From Bacteroidota bacterium (GTDB lineage: Bacteria > Bacteroidota > Bacteroidia > Chitinophagales > Chitinophagaceae): a stretch of 64,000 bases of DNA. The stretch spans positions 1 through 64,000 of the forward strand of contig JAPLEO010000069.1 of NCBI GenBank assembly GCA_026391125.1, written 5' to 3'. Below are positions 36,404 to 44,098 of the stretch, piece by piece. The notes beneath the pieces are model-generated. The model was not told where the DNA came from, ran no database searches, and worked only from the letters and a program-made list of their open reading frames with translations. Positions within the stretch are counted from its first letter, which is position 1. The number at the start of each line of letters is the position of its first letter. A program made the position numbers and the translations under genes.

Positions 36404-36973
36404 AAATATCGCCGCCTCAACTAGCTCGCAGATGATGTGCCCCACCAAAATGTGTGCTTCTTGTATGCGAGGGGTAGTATCTGAAGGAACATTGATCAAA
36501 TAGTCTGAGAGGTCTTTTAATTTACCGCCGGTAGATCCTGTAAATCCAACAGTGATAATGCCTTTAGCCCTTGCAACTTCAAAAGCCTTGATAATATTTG
36601 CTGAGTTTCCAGAAGTGGTGATACCCACTAATACATCACCCTTAACCATGGTACCTTCAACAAGTCTAGCATAGATCTCATCATAACTATAATCGTTTGC
36701 AACAGCCGTTAAATATGAGGTATTGCAGTGTAGTGCGTCTGAAGGAAGAGCCGTTCTATTCTTGTAAAATCTTCCAGAAAATTCAGCAGCCAAATGTTGC
36801 GCATCTGCTGCGCTACCGCCATTTCCACAGAATTGAACTTTAAAGCCAGCCTTAAAACTTGCTGTCAAAACTTTTACAATAGATTCGATCTTTTGAATCA
36901 TGTCATCGTTCTGAAGGATCTGTGTTTTCACAGCGACACTTTCTGAAATAATATGTTGGATGGATGATTTCAT
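36401..36973 (-). CDS. gmhA: phosphoheptose isomerase, SIS domain (GmhA-like)
   Basis: A 190-residue SIS-domain protein that would isomerise sedoheptulose 7-phosphate to D-glycero-D-manno-heptose 7-phosphate. The motifs include FCGNGGSAADAQHLAAEFSG (His and Glu zinc ligands), TSGNSANI and the C-terminal PRIQEAHILVGHIICELVE with the conserved Gln and His. The adjacent gmhB-like gene acts two steps later. The usual HldE kinase/adenylyltransferase gene is not visible in the window. The product would feed lipopolysaccharide or surface glycan synthesis, consistent with the downstream glycosyltransferases. Confidence 0.88.
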   Translation of the reverse strand: MKSSIQHIISESVAVKTQILQNDDMIQKIESIVKVLTASFKAGFKVQFCGNGGSAADAQHLAAEFSGRFYKNRTALPSDALHCNTSYLTAVANDYSYDEIYARLVEGTMVKGDVLVGITTSGNSANIIKAFEVARAKGIITVGFTGSTGGKLKDLSDYLINVPSDTTPRIQEAHILVGHIICELVEAAIF

Positions 36974-36995
36974 GCTTTAAAATTATATTGATGAT

Positions 36996-38144
36996 TTATA
37001 ACGCAGCTAATTCTAAGATAGCATCAGTTAAATGATTCCAATTGTATTTTTCTTTTTCAATGCGAAGTTGGGGTAAATAATAGTTTTCGCCTAATTGGTA
37101 GAGTCTTTTAATTCCTTCAGCAATGGCAGCTGCATTTGGCGCTACTACAACACCAGCTTTTCCATCTGGAACCATATCGGCCAATCCGCCCACATTGGTA
37201 ACCAGCATGGGTTTCTCAAAATGATAGGCTAGAGGGGTTACGCCACTTTGGGTGGCATTTTTATAAGGTTGGATCACAAAGTCGGTTGCACTCAAATAAT
37301 ATTTGACTTCTTGGTCTGAAATAAAATGTGTTCTTAATTCCAAGAGATCAGAAATACCTAATTCCTGAATCATACTTGTATACTGTGATTCATCATCATA
37401 AAACTCACCAGCAATTAATAAGCGGGGAACTAGTAAGGTTGGATCATTTTGTTTTTGATCTTTCAAGATCTTCATGGCTAGCAACAAAAGGTCAAGCCCT
37501 TTATATTTTCTAATAAAACCAAAGAATAAAATGATGTTTGAATTTTCAGAAATTCCTAAATATTTTTTTGCTTCAGCCTTTGTCAACGCGTCCCCAAAAT
37601 TATCGTACAAAGGATGTTCTGTGAGTATTGCTTTTGTATTCGTAAACGATTTAAGGTCGGCCATTACTTTTTTACTCATAGTTATAAAGCCATCTATCGG
37701 CTTAATAAAGTATTGCGTAAAGGGTTTGTCGCCCGGCCTTTTTTCATGTGGAATTACATTGTCTGCAATGCAAATAATTTTAGAGAATTGATTCTTTTTA
37801 ATTAAGCGCAGTATGGTACCTAAACATGGCCCCATCAATGGTAGCCAATATCGCACTACAACTAAATCTGGGTTTGTTTTTTTAATTCGATTGCCAACTT
37901 TTAACCAATTCAAAGGATTCACAGAATTGATACAAACCTCAATTTTTAAATCAGAGGGTGCTGGATCGGTACTATATTGAGATTTTCCTGGGAATAAAAA
38001 AGAAGGGTATTGTAGAGAGAAATTATAGATCGTAACATCAAAACCTTCTGCGATAAATGCACGTGCTAAGCGTTCGTTAAAAGAAGCGATACCTCCTCCA
38101 CGAAATGGCCAAGCCGTACCAATTAGTGCAATTTTTTTTTGCAT
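36996..38144 (-). CDS. glycosyltransferase family 4
   Basis: A 382-residue GT-B protein. The N-terminal domain has WPFRGGGIASFNERLARAF, a glycine-rich donor-side loop near the start. The C-terminal domain has LFFGFIRKYKGLDLLLLAM and the GT4 signature region QPYKNATQSGVTPLAYHFEKPMLVTNVGG. It would transfer a hexose or heptose from a nucleotide sugar to a growing glycan at the inner membrane. The donor is unknown. It is in a close-packed minus-strand run (10 bp to GT2, 22 bp to gmhA). Confidence 0.87.
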   Translation of the reverse strand: MQKKIALIGTAWPFRGGGIASFNERLARAFIAEGFDVTIYNFSLQYPSFLFPGKSQYSTDPAPSDLKIEVCINSVNPLNWLKVGNRIKKTNPDLVVVRYWLPLMGPCLGTILRLIKKNQFSKIICIADNVIPHEKRPGDKPFTQYFIKPIDGFITMSKKVMADLKSFTNTKAILTEHPLYDNFGDALTKAEAKKYLGISENSNIILFFGFIRKYKGLDLLLLAMKILKDQKQNDPTLLVPRLLIAGEFYDDESQYTSMIQELGISDLLELRTHFISDQEVKYYLSATDFVIQPYKNATQSGVTPLAYHFEKPMLVTNVGGLADMVPDGKAGVVVAPNAAAIAEGIKRLYQLGENYYLPQLRIEKEKYNWNHLTDAILELAAL

Positions 38145-38154
38145 AGAAGCTTTA

Positions 38155-39102
38155 TCAGTCCTCGATTCCCAATTTTTTATGGATTAGGTAACTATTTCTT
38201 TCTGGGGCATTGCGAGCTATTAATTCTGCTACAAATCCAGCAAGAAATAATTGAACCCCAATGATCATGGTAGTTAATGCAATAAAAAAGCTAGGTCGAT
38301 TGGTGAGAGAGAATTCTGCATCCATAAATTTTGCAACAATCAAATAGACGCTAGATCCTAAGCCAATCAGAAAAAATAAACTTCCCCAGAGTCCAAATAA
38401 TTGCATGGGTTTTTTCCCAAATTTTCCAAGAAACATAATGGTAGCTAAATCAAGAAAACCATTCACGAAACGCTTCATACCAAATTTGGTGACACCATAT
38501 TTTCTGGCACGATGTTCCACCACTTTCTCGCCTATTTTTCTAAAGCCACTCCATTTAGCTAAGATGGGTATGTAGCGATGCATTTCGCCATATACTTCAA
38601 TACATTTTACCACATCCGATTTATACGCTTTCAACCCACAGTTAAAATCATTGAGTTGAATTCCTGAAGACTTTCTAGCAACGGCATTGTATAATTTGGA
38701 AGGAATGTTTTTTGTCAATGTATTATCGTAACGTACTTTTTTCCATCCACTCACCAGGTCATATCCTTCTTCCACGATCATTTTACGTAAGCCTGGAATT
38801 TCATCTGGAGAGTCTTGCATATCCGCATCCATGGTAATCACTGTATCGCCCAAGGCAGCTTTAAAGCCCTCGTTCAATGCAGCAGATTTACCATAGTTGC
38901 GTCTAAAGCGGATACCTTTGAAATGATGATTATTTGAAGCAATGGATTCAATTACATTCCAACTATTGTCGGTACTGCCATCATCGATCATGATTACTTC
39001 GTAACTCAATTGTTCTTTGGTTACAACAGCCTCGATCCAGCTGCACAATTCGGGCAGCGACTCATCTTCGTTATAAAGTGGAATGATAATTGAAAGATCC
39101 AT
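38155..39102 (-). CDS. glycosyltransferase family 2, DPM1/GtrB-like
   Basis: A 315-residue membrane-anchored GT-A protein. The N-terminal domain begins IIPLYNEDESLPELCSW and has IDDGSTDNSW, VITMDADMQDSPDEIP (metal-binding DxD), and a later CGLKAYKSDVV. Two hydrophobic helices follow near the C-terminus (about residues 236-260 and 271-298). This is the layout of dolichol/undecaprenyl-phosphate mannosyl- or glucosyl-transferases that make lipid-linked sugar for outer surface glycosylation. It is followed by DUF4199 after 6 bp. Confidence 0.88.
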   Translation of the reverse strand: MDLSIIIPLYNEDESLPELCSWIEAVVTKEQLSYEVIMIDDGSTDNSWNVIESIASNNHHFKGIRFRRNYGKSAALNEGFKAALGDTVITMDADMQDSPDEIPGLRKMIVEEGYDLVSGWKKVRYDNTLTKNIPSKLYNAVARKSSGIQLNDFNCGLKAYKSDVVKCIEVYGEMHRYIPILAKWSGFRKIGEKVVEHRARKYGVTKFGMKRFVNGFLDLATIMFLGKFGKKPMQLFGLWGSLFFLIGLGSSVYLIVAKFMDAEFSLTNRPSFFIALTTMIIGVQLFLAGFVAELIARNAPERNSYLIHKKLGIED

Positions 39103-39108
39103 AGATTA

Positions 39109-39627
39109 TTATTGTTGATCGAATGGAGTTGCTTGAGGATTCTTTTTTGAAATACCGGCACCAATTGCAGATGCGATTGCGCCAACAATGCCATACATCA
39201 AAATGATACCACCAATCATAAATGGTAATATGAATTTCGAGGTCATATCTAGCGCATTTTTAGCTTGCTCATCGGTTAAACTTTTATTTTTTTCCAATTC
39301 CTTAGCTGTCATTTCCAAGATCTTATCCATCATTTCAGGGAAGATGACTTTAATAGATAAGAATGAATAAACGACTGTGATCACGATTAAAGTAGCAGTT
39401 ATTTTAAACCCATGTGCAAATACATTTCCGAAGGTAACATTGCCATCCATTTGTTTGGCATAATGTATGCAAGACCATATGATTCCACCAATAATTACAA
39501 CATAAGAAATATAGCTTAATGATTTATTTTGCCATAGATCGGTCAAATAAAGAGCGATACTATACACAATAGTAATAAGACTTAAGATTAAGCCCTTCAT
39601 CCAGGGTTGAACAATTTTGGTTTCCAT
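39109..39627 (-). CDS. DUF4199 membrane protein
   Basis: A 172-residue protein with four predicted transmembrane helices (about residues 10-28, 38-56, 71-93 and 132-156), a soluble segment (DKILEMTAKELEKNKSLTDEQAKNALD) and a short C-terminal tail. This matches DUF4199, a Bacteroidota family with no known function that often neighbours glycosyltransferase and dihydroorotase genes in these genomes, as here. It is sandwiched between GT2 (6 bp) and the dihydroorotase homologue (15 bp). Confidence 0.83.
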   Translation of the reverse strand: METKIVQPWMKGLILSLITIVYSIALYLTDLWQNKSLSYISYVVIIGGIIWSCIHYAKQMDGNVTFGNVFAHGFKITATLIVITVVYSFLSIKVIFPEMMDKILEMTAKELEKNKSLTDEQAKNALDMTSKFILPFMIGGIILMYGIVGAIASAIGAGISKKNPQATPFDQQ

Positions 39628-39642
39628 GATTGTTAGTTAGGT

Positions 39643-40905
39643 TTAGTTGGTAATAATGATTCCTTTGTGTAAGATACCCAAAACTTTTCCTTTCAATTCC
39701 TTTTTTAGAAATGCAGAATTGGCAGATTTGCTTTTATTATTGGTAGTAGTTAAGGTAGTATTTCCTGATTTACTAAATAATGTTAGCTCAGCTTGAGATC
39801 CAACATTGATATTGGTAGTTGGGATATCAAAAATCTTACGTGCATTGCCACTAAATAATCCAACTATTTGTGTTTCGGTCAAATTTGGTAACACAGAATT
39901 AACAGCGGGAAAACTAGTTTGTAGACCAATCATACCAGATTTTGCGTATTCAAATTCACAAACTTTATTATCCCAGTTTTGTGGTAAATGATGACTAGCG
40001 ATACAATCCACTGAACCATCCAATACAGCTTTTTGAAGTGCTAACATATCCTTTCGTGTGCGCAAAGGAGGGTTCAATTTTAAATTGGTATCATAGTTCA
40101 CCAAGTCCTCATCACAAAAATGCAACTGGTAAGCTGTAACACTACATGAAATATTTAGTCCTTCTTTTTTTGCTTCAGCGATCAATTCCATACTAGTGGC
40201 AGTTGACACACCCGTAATATGCAATTTAGATCCGGTATATCTCGCAAGGTCAATATCTCTTTTAACGATCGTTTCTTCAGAAATGGCAGGGATGCCTGGT
40301 AAACCTAACTGTGTAGAGATGATACCCTCATTGATCAAACCTCCTGAGCCAATTGATTTGTCGATCGGCACCTGAATCAAAACACCATCAAAAGCTTTTA
40401 CATAGAGTAAGGCTTTCAAAAATAATCCAGCAGTTTGAACAGGAGAGAGGCCATCAGAAAAAGCAATGGCGCCATTGTTCTTCATATCATACATTTCAGC
40501 CAGATCCTTTCCTTCTATTTTTTTGGTGATGGCACCAATTGGATGAATCGAAACCGGAAGGGATTTACTATGTTGAACGATATAACTTACTTGTGATTTA
40601 TTGTCAACAACAGGATCGGTATTGGGTAAAACGAAAACTTGAGTAAAGCCTCCAGCTGCAGCTGCTGCTGAACCGGTTTCTAAGGTTTCTTTGTATTCAA
40701 TGCCTGGGTCACAAAAATTGGCGAAAGTATCAACCCATCCAATCGAAACACATAATTCAGGGGATTCAATGATTTGATCAACAGCTTCATCGATCTGATC
40801 AGAGATGGCGATAATTTGATCTTTATCTACTAAAATGTCTTTGATTAAGCCATTAAATGGCGATTGTTCATCGATTATTTTTGCATGCCGAATCAGGATC
40901 TTCAT
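39643..40905 (-). CDS. dihydroorotase homologue with lost catalytic residues (PyrC'-like)
   Basis: A 420-residue protein of the multifunctional dihydroorotase family. Its fold motifs are recognisable (SIGWVDTFANFCDPGIEYKE, FVLPNTDPVVDN, NPPLRTRKD, GLQTSFPAVNSVLP). The metal-binding HxH of the family is replaced by F61-A-N63, and the Arg two residues later by C65. The HxED-type stretch is IQVPID and the catalytic Asp of IATDHAPH reads IASHHLPQ (H305). It is therefore unlikely to catalyse the reaction. In some bacteria such PyrC' proteins are structural partners of aspartate carbamoyltransferase (pyrB is at 55.8 kb). ATG 40905 fits the domain start. Confidence 0.85.
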   Translation of the reverse strand: MKILIRHAKIIDEQSPFNGLIKDILVDKDQIIAISDQIDEAVDQIIESPELCVSIGWVDTFANFCDPGIEYKETLETGSAAAAAGGFTQVFVLPNTDPVVDNKSQVSYIVQHSKSLPVSIHPIGAITKKIEGKDLAEMYDMKNNGAIAFSDGLSPVQTAGLFLKALLYVKAFDGVLIQVPIDKSIGSGGLINEGIISTQLGLPGIPAISEETIVKRDIDLARYTGSKLHITGVSTATSMELIAEAKKEGLNISCSVTAYQLHFCDEDLVNYDTNLKLNPPLRTRKDMLALQKAVLDGSVDCIASHHLPQNWDNKVCEFEYAKSGMIGLQTSFPAVNSVLPNLTETQIVGLFSGNARKIFDIPTTNINVGSQAELTLFSKSGNTTLTTTNNKSKSANSAFLKKELKGKVLGILHKGIIITN

Positions 40906-41018
40906 GTAGGCTGATAAAATTTGATGCAATATAACTTGAAAATTTCTTTTACGCTTAGATTTGCACCCCATTTAATGAATAAATGGACAGTTCGGGACTT
41001 TGCCGGGTGATACCCGAA

Positions 41019-41056
41019 AAAAAGGAGGATACCTCAATTGGGATAGCCTCCTTTTT
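41019..41056 (-). terminator. terminator after the sigma/anti-sigma pair
   Basis: GGAGG and CCTCC plus flanking A/T pairs form a 10-bp stem with a loop of about 18 nt that can partly pair. The minus-strand RNA ends in U residues. It lies 40 bp beyond the anti-sigma gene. Confidence 0.75.
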
Positions 41057-41095
41057 ATTTTAATATTATTCTAGATTATTAACGCTTATTGAAGA

Positions 41096-41371
41096 TCATA
41101 AGTCTTTTAATTTCTTGATGATCTTGGATTTAAATGAATCAGAAAGCTTTAATTCTTTGAATTCATGCAGGTGTTTAGCATTATCCCCAACAAGCTTAGT
41201 TTGTTTTTGAAATAGCTTACAATAACTACAGATCGCCAAATGAAGCTGCAATTTTGCCCACTCCGATAGGGTAAGCCGATGCTCCTCTTTTTTGGAAACC
41301 AAATAAGTCGCTTTTTTACAGGTTATATGAATCAAATGCTTCAAATCATTAGGGTTTATCCATTTATCCAA
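41096..41371 (-). CDS. soluble zinc-finger anti-sigma factor (ZAS type)
   Basis: A 91-residue protein. The ZAS motif Hx3Cx2C is present as HLAICSYC (H44, C48, C51), with C18 in HITCKK as the likely upstream ligand. There is no transmembrane helix, so it would be a cytoplasmic anti-sigma factor that could respond to redox or metal stress through the zinc site. It overlaps the sigma gene by 16 bp, typical of sigma/anti-sigma pairs, which supports the assignment more than sequence length does. Confidence 0.75.
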   Translation of the reverse strand: MDKWINPNDLKHLIHITCKKATYLVSKKEEHRLTLSEWAKLQLHLAICSYCKLFQKQTKLVGDNAKHLHEFKELKLSDSFKSKIIKKLKDL

Positions 41372-41919
41372 TTCTTGTTAAGACAACTTCTCAATTGCAA
41401 TTTCGCACGATGCATGAGCACCCAGTAGTTAGACGCAGTAATATTTAAGACCTTACAAATTGCTTCAGAATCCTGTCCCTCCATAAATTTCAATACAAAA
41501 ACTGACTGTTGTAATTGCTGGAGCTTGCTTTTGCAAAGCTCTAAAATGGAATAAAATTCTTTCTTTTCAATGGTTTGATGGTCAGGAATACCCCAATCGA
41601 CAGGTCCAGCTTCTGCCGTCCAATGTTCAGCTTCATCAAAAAAAGCATCGGAAGCATCAACGGCTGAAGGGCGTGCTAATTGATGTGCTGATTTACGGTA
41701 ATGATCTATGATCTTGTTTTTGCAAATGGTAAATAACCAGTTTTTCTCAGAAGCATCCCCTTTATAGGAATCTCGATTTTTCCAGGCACTCAAAAAAGTA
41801 TCCTGTACAATATCCTCAGATAGCCCAGTATCATTCAAGCGCACTACCGTATAGGCATACAATTGGTCGGCATAGTTGTTAACCCATAAATCTGGATTGA
41901 AATTGATCTGTTTACCCAT
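41356..41919 (-). CDS. ECF-type RNA polymerase sigma factor
   Basis: A 187-residue sigma-70-family protein. Region 2 is around LYAYTVVRLNDTGLSEDIVQDTFLSAWKN, region 2.4 includes WLFTICKNKIIDHYRK, and region 4 ends the protein (VFVLKFMEGQDSEAICKVLNITASNYWVLMHRAKLQLR). The linker between them is rich in Asp/Ala/Trp and longer than usual. ATG 41919 is chosen over the upstream start at 41943 because the first eight residues are not family-like. It overlaps its anti-sigma gene. Divergent neighbours are the YHS pseudogene and the DoxX gene. Confidence 0.88.
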   Translation of the reverse strand: MGKQINFNPDLWVNNYADQLYAYTVVRLNDTGLSEDIVQDTFLSAWKNRDSYKGDASEKNWLFTICKNKIIDHYRKSAHQLARPSAVDASDAFFDEAEHWTAEAGPVDWGIPDHQTIEKKEFYSILELCKSKLQQLQQSVFVLKFMEGQDSEAICKVLNITASNYWVLMHRAKLQLRSCLNKNWING

Positions 41920-42069
41920 AGTTAGTTCTCTAAAATAGGACAAATATGCAATACCAATCCTATTTAAAACAGATAGTTTCTGGTTAATAAATAGTTAAAG
42001 GAAAAAAAGTTTGTAAGGATTTATTTGAATCGCAGTCTTTATCAAAAAAGATACTAAAACAGCTTAAAA

Positions 42070-42401
42070 ATGAAACTATTAACCTTACAATTTTTGGCAT
42101 TGGTTTTTTCAATGGCCTTACATGCGCAGGCAGCGGTAAGGTTAAAGTCATTTAACCTCGATAAAAACATAGCTATTCAGGGTTATGAAAATACGAACCT
42201 CAATACGGTGGTTGGTGCGCTTACGCCATGGGATTTTCAGGAGAAAAAGTTGAGATCGACCCAAGTACATTCAAAATTTTAAATGGCAAGTTGTATTTGT
42301 TTTACCATAGTTGGACAAACAACACGCTTAACAAATGGAATAAAGAAGAAGACATTTTAAGAAATAAAGCAGATAAAAACTGGGCCAACCTATATCATTA
42401 A
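42070..42401 (+). pseudogene. YHS domain protein, internal deletion with frameshift
   Basis: The first frame encodes a signal peptide (FSMALHAQ) and LKSFNLDKNIAIQGY (to 42186), the N-terminus of secreted YHS-domain proteins. The C-terminal part of the family lies in another frame: codons from 42192 read YEPQYGGWCAYAMGF, EKVEIDPSTFKILNGK and NTLNKWNKEED, ending in a stop at 42399-42401. Only five bases separate the two halves, so roughly 40 codons (inferred from the family's usual ~150 residues) are missing and the frame is shifted. The 70-residue open frame from 42070 is thus a truncated, misread product. A start at ATG 42228 could express the last 57 residues alone. Confidence 0.85.
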
Positions 42402-42435
42402 AAATATCCAACATCAAAAATTCTAAATCTAGTTT

Positions 42436-42834
42436 ATGAAATTGAAATCTATTTTATCGTGGACGCTGCGTTTACTAGCAGCAATAATTTTACTACAAAC
42501 ACTCTATTTTAAATTTACTGGTCAACCAGAATCTGTAGAATTATTTACCAAACTAGGGGTTGAACCCTGGGGAAGAATTGGAACTGGAATCATCGAATTA
42601 ATTGCCAGTGTATTATTACTGTTACCAGCTACTGTGATCTTTGGTGCAATTTTGGGAATAGGTTTAATGGCTGGGGCAATATTTTCCCATTTATTAGTCA
42701 TTGGAATTGTTTCGAACGGCGATGGTGGGGTATTATTTATGTTGGCATTTATAGTATTATTTAGCTGTGTTGCAGTTTTATTCTTGCACAAAACAGAAGT
42801 AATGAACCTAAAAAAACAAATCCTAGGAAAATGA
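42436..42834 (+). CDS. DoxX-like small membrane protein
   Basis: A 132-residue protein with four predicted transmembrane helices (about residues 8-26, 47-66, 70-91 and 98-118) and the DoxX-type sequence QTLYFKFTGQPESVELFTKLGVEPWGRIGTGIIEL. The family has roles in respiration-related and quinone-linked redox functions, but the function here is unknown. It overlaps the next gene by 4 bp (ATGA), which suggests translational coupling with the DinB-like gene. Confidence 0.78.
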   Translation: MKLKSILSWTLRLLAAIILLQTLYFKFTGQPESVELFTKLGVEPWGRIGTGIIELIASVLLLLPATVIFGAILGIGLMAGAIFSHLLVIGIVSNGDGGVLFMLAFIVLFSCVAVLFLHKTEVMNLKKQILGK

Positions 42835-43334
42835 TCATTCAACAATTATCTGAACAGCTAGCTGTTTTAAAGGAATTATTAGTAGCATTAAGCGATGAAC
42901 AATTTGTTCATAGGATTAGCTTTCTGAACGATTCAACCATCGGAGCTCACACAAGACATATTATTGAGTTGATCCAATGCCTAACAAATGGCTATGAAAA
43001 AGGAGAAGTTGATTACATTAATCGAGAAAGAAACCTTGCTATAGAGCAAAATAAAACAGTTGCTATTCATGAACTTAATGCCGTATTAATTCTTATTCAA
43101 CAAAAGGATAGGGAGATGAAATTATTGGCTGAAAACTTAGTCAACGAAAATATTATTTGTGTAGACACTTCCTATTTTCGAGAAATAGAATACAATAAAG
43201 AGCATACTATCCATCATTTGGCTTTGATTAGAGTGGCATTGCGGGAAATGGATTTGAAAATAGTTAATGATAGTTTTGGCGTTGCTTATGCCACATTGAA
43301 GTATATTTCCCAACAACAAACAATACAAGCATAA
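42831..43334 (+). CDS. DinB-like four-helix metal-binding protein
   Basis: A 167-residue helical protein. The His residues placed as in the DinB superfamily are in GAHTRHIIELIQ (near residue 40) and HTIHHLALIRVAL (near residue 127). DinB-family proteins bind a divalent metal and some transfer bacillithiol or mycothiol; this member cannot be assigned a substrate. It overlaps the DoxX gene and is followed after 1 bp by an NRDE-family gene. Confidence 0.72.
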   Translation: MIIQQLSEQLAVLKELLVALSDEQFVHRISFLNDSTIGAHTRHIIELIQCLTNGYEKGEVDYINRERNLAIEQNKTVAIHELNAVLILIQQKDREMKLLAENLVNENIICVDTSYFREIEYNKEHTIHHLALIRVALREMDLKIVNDSFGVAYATLKYISQQQTIQA

Positions 43335-43335
43335 T

Positions 43336-44067
43336 ATGTGCACAGTTGCTTTTATTCCAATTGAAGGAAAATATTATATAGCATCTTTGAGAGATGAAGA
43401 TCCTAATCGAGAAACTGCTCGTATACCAGTGCTCTCCATATCAGATCAACAAAAATTTATTGCACCAATTGATCCACAGGGTGGTGGAACTTGGGTGGGT
43501 ATTAATGAAAATGGTGTTGTTATTGTATTGTTGAATGGTGGATTCACAAATCATACAAAAAAAGGACCCTATGCAAAAAGTAGGGGCCTAATTGTAACTG
43601 AACTTTTATCAATGCAACAACCCATTGATAATTGGAATCAGATTGATCTAACCAATATAGAACCCTTTACTTTAATAGTTTGGTCGGGAATTGCCTTAAG
43701 CCATTTAGTTTGGGATGGTGCAAAAAAATATCAAGCAGAAATGGATCCTTCACAAGCGCATATATGGTCTTCTGCTACTTTATATAACGAGTCAAATCAA
43801 AGGATTCGACAAACTGCGTTCGGAAATTGGATTGCCAAAAAAGAACATAAAGGAAAATCAACCTTGCTTGATTTCTTTAAACAAGAAGTTGATAAACAAG
43901 AATCGATCTTCATTAAAAATGGGAAAGAAATAAAAACACATAGTTATACATTCATTGATATTCATCCAGAGGTAAATACTCAAATTAGTTACCATGATTT
44001 ATCCAACGAAACGATGACCAGTTTTTCACTAGTACACATTAAAAAAGAGCATATTGGAATCAATTAA
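43336..44067 (+). CDS. NRDE/TANGO2 family protein
   Basis: A 243-residue protein starting MCTVAF with Cys 2 exposed after Met removal, followed by YIASLRDEDPNRETA and GGGTWVGINENGVVIVLLNGGF. Cys 2 at the N-terminus and the N-R-D-E-like sequence (S-L-R-D-E-D) match the NRDE family, which has an N-terminal-nucleophile-like fold. Eukaryotic TANGO2 has been linked to haem or lipid handling; the bacterial function is uncertain. The following ATP-grasp gene begins 31 bp later. Confidence 0.8.
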   Translation: MCTVAFIPIEGKYYIASLRDEDPNRETARIPVLSISDQQKFIAPIDPQGGGTWVGINENGVVIVLLNGGFTNHTKKGPYAKSRGLIVTELLSMQQPIDNWNQIDLTNIEPFTLIVWSGIALSHLVWDGAKKYQAEMDPSQAHIWSSATLYNESNQRIRQTAFGNWIAKKEHKGKSTLLDFFKQEVDKQESIFIKNGKEIKTHSYTFIDIHPEVNTQISYHDLSNETMTSFSLVHIKKEHIGIN

Positions 44068-44098
44068 AAATTGGGGTAGAATTAAATACATAAAGAGC

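Noticed and set aside
40980-41018. A riboswitch-like fold ahead of the dihydroorotase homologue
   Set aside because: Only a short CGGGT-ACCCG hairpin can be drawn; no known riboswitch core is present.
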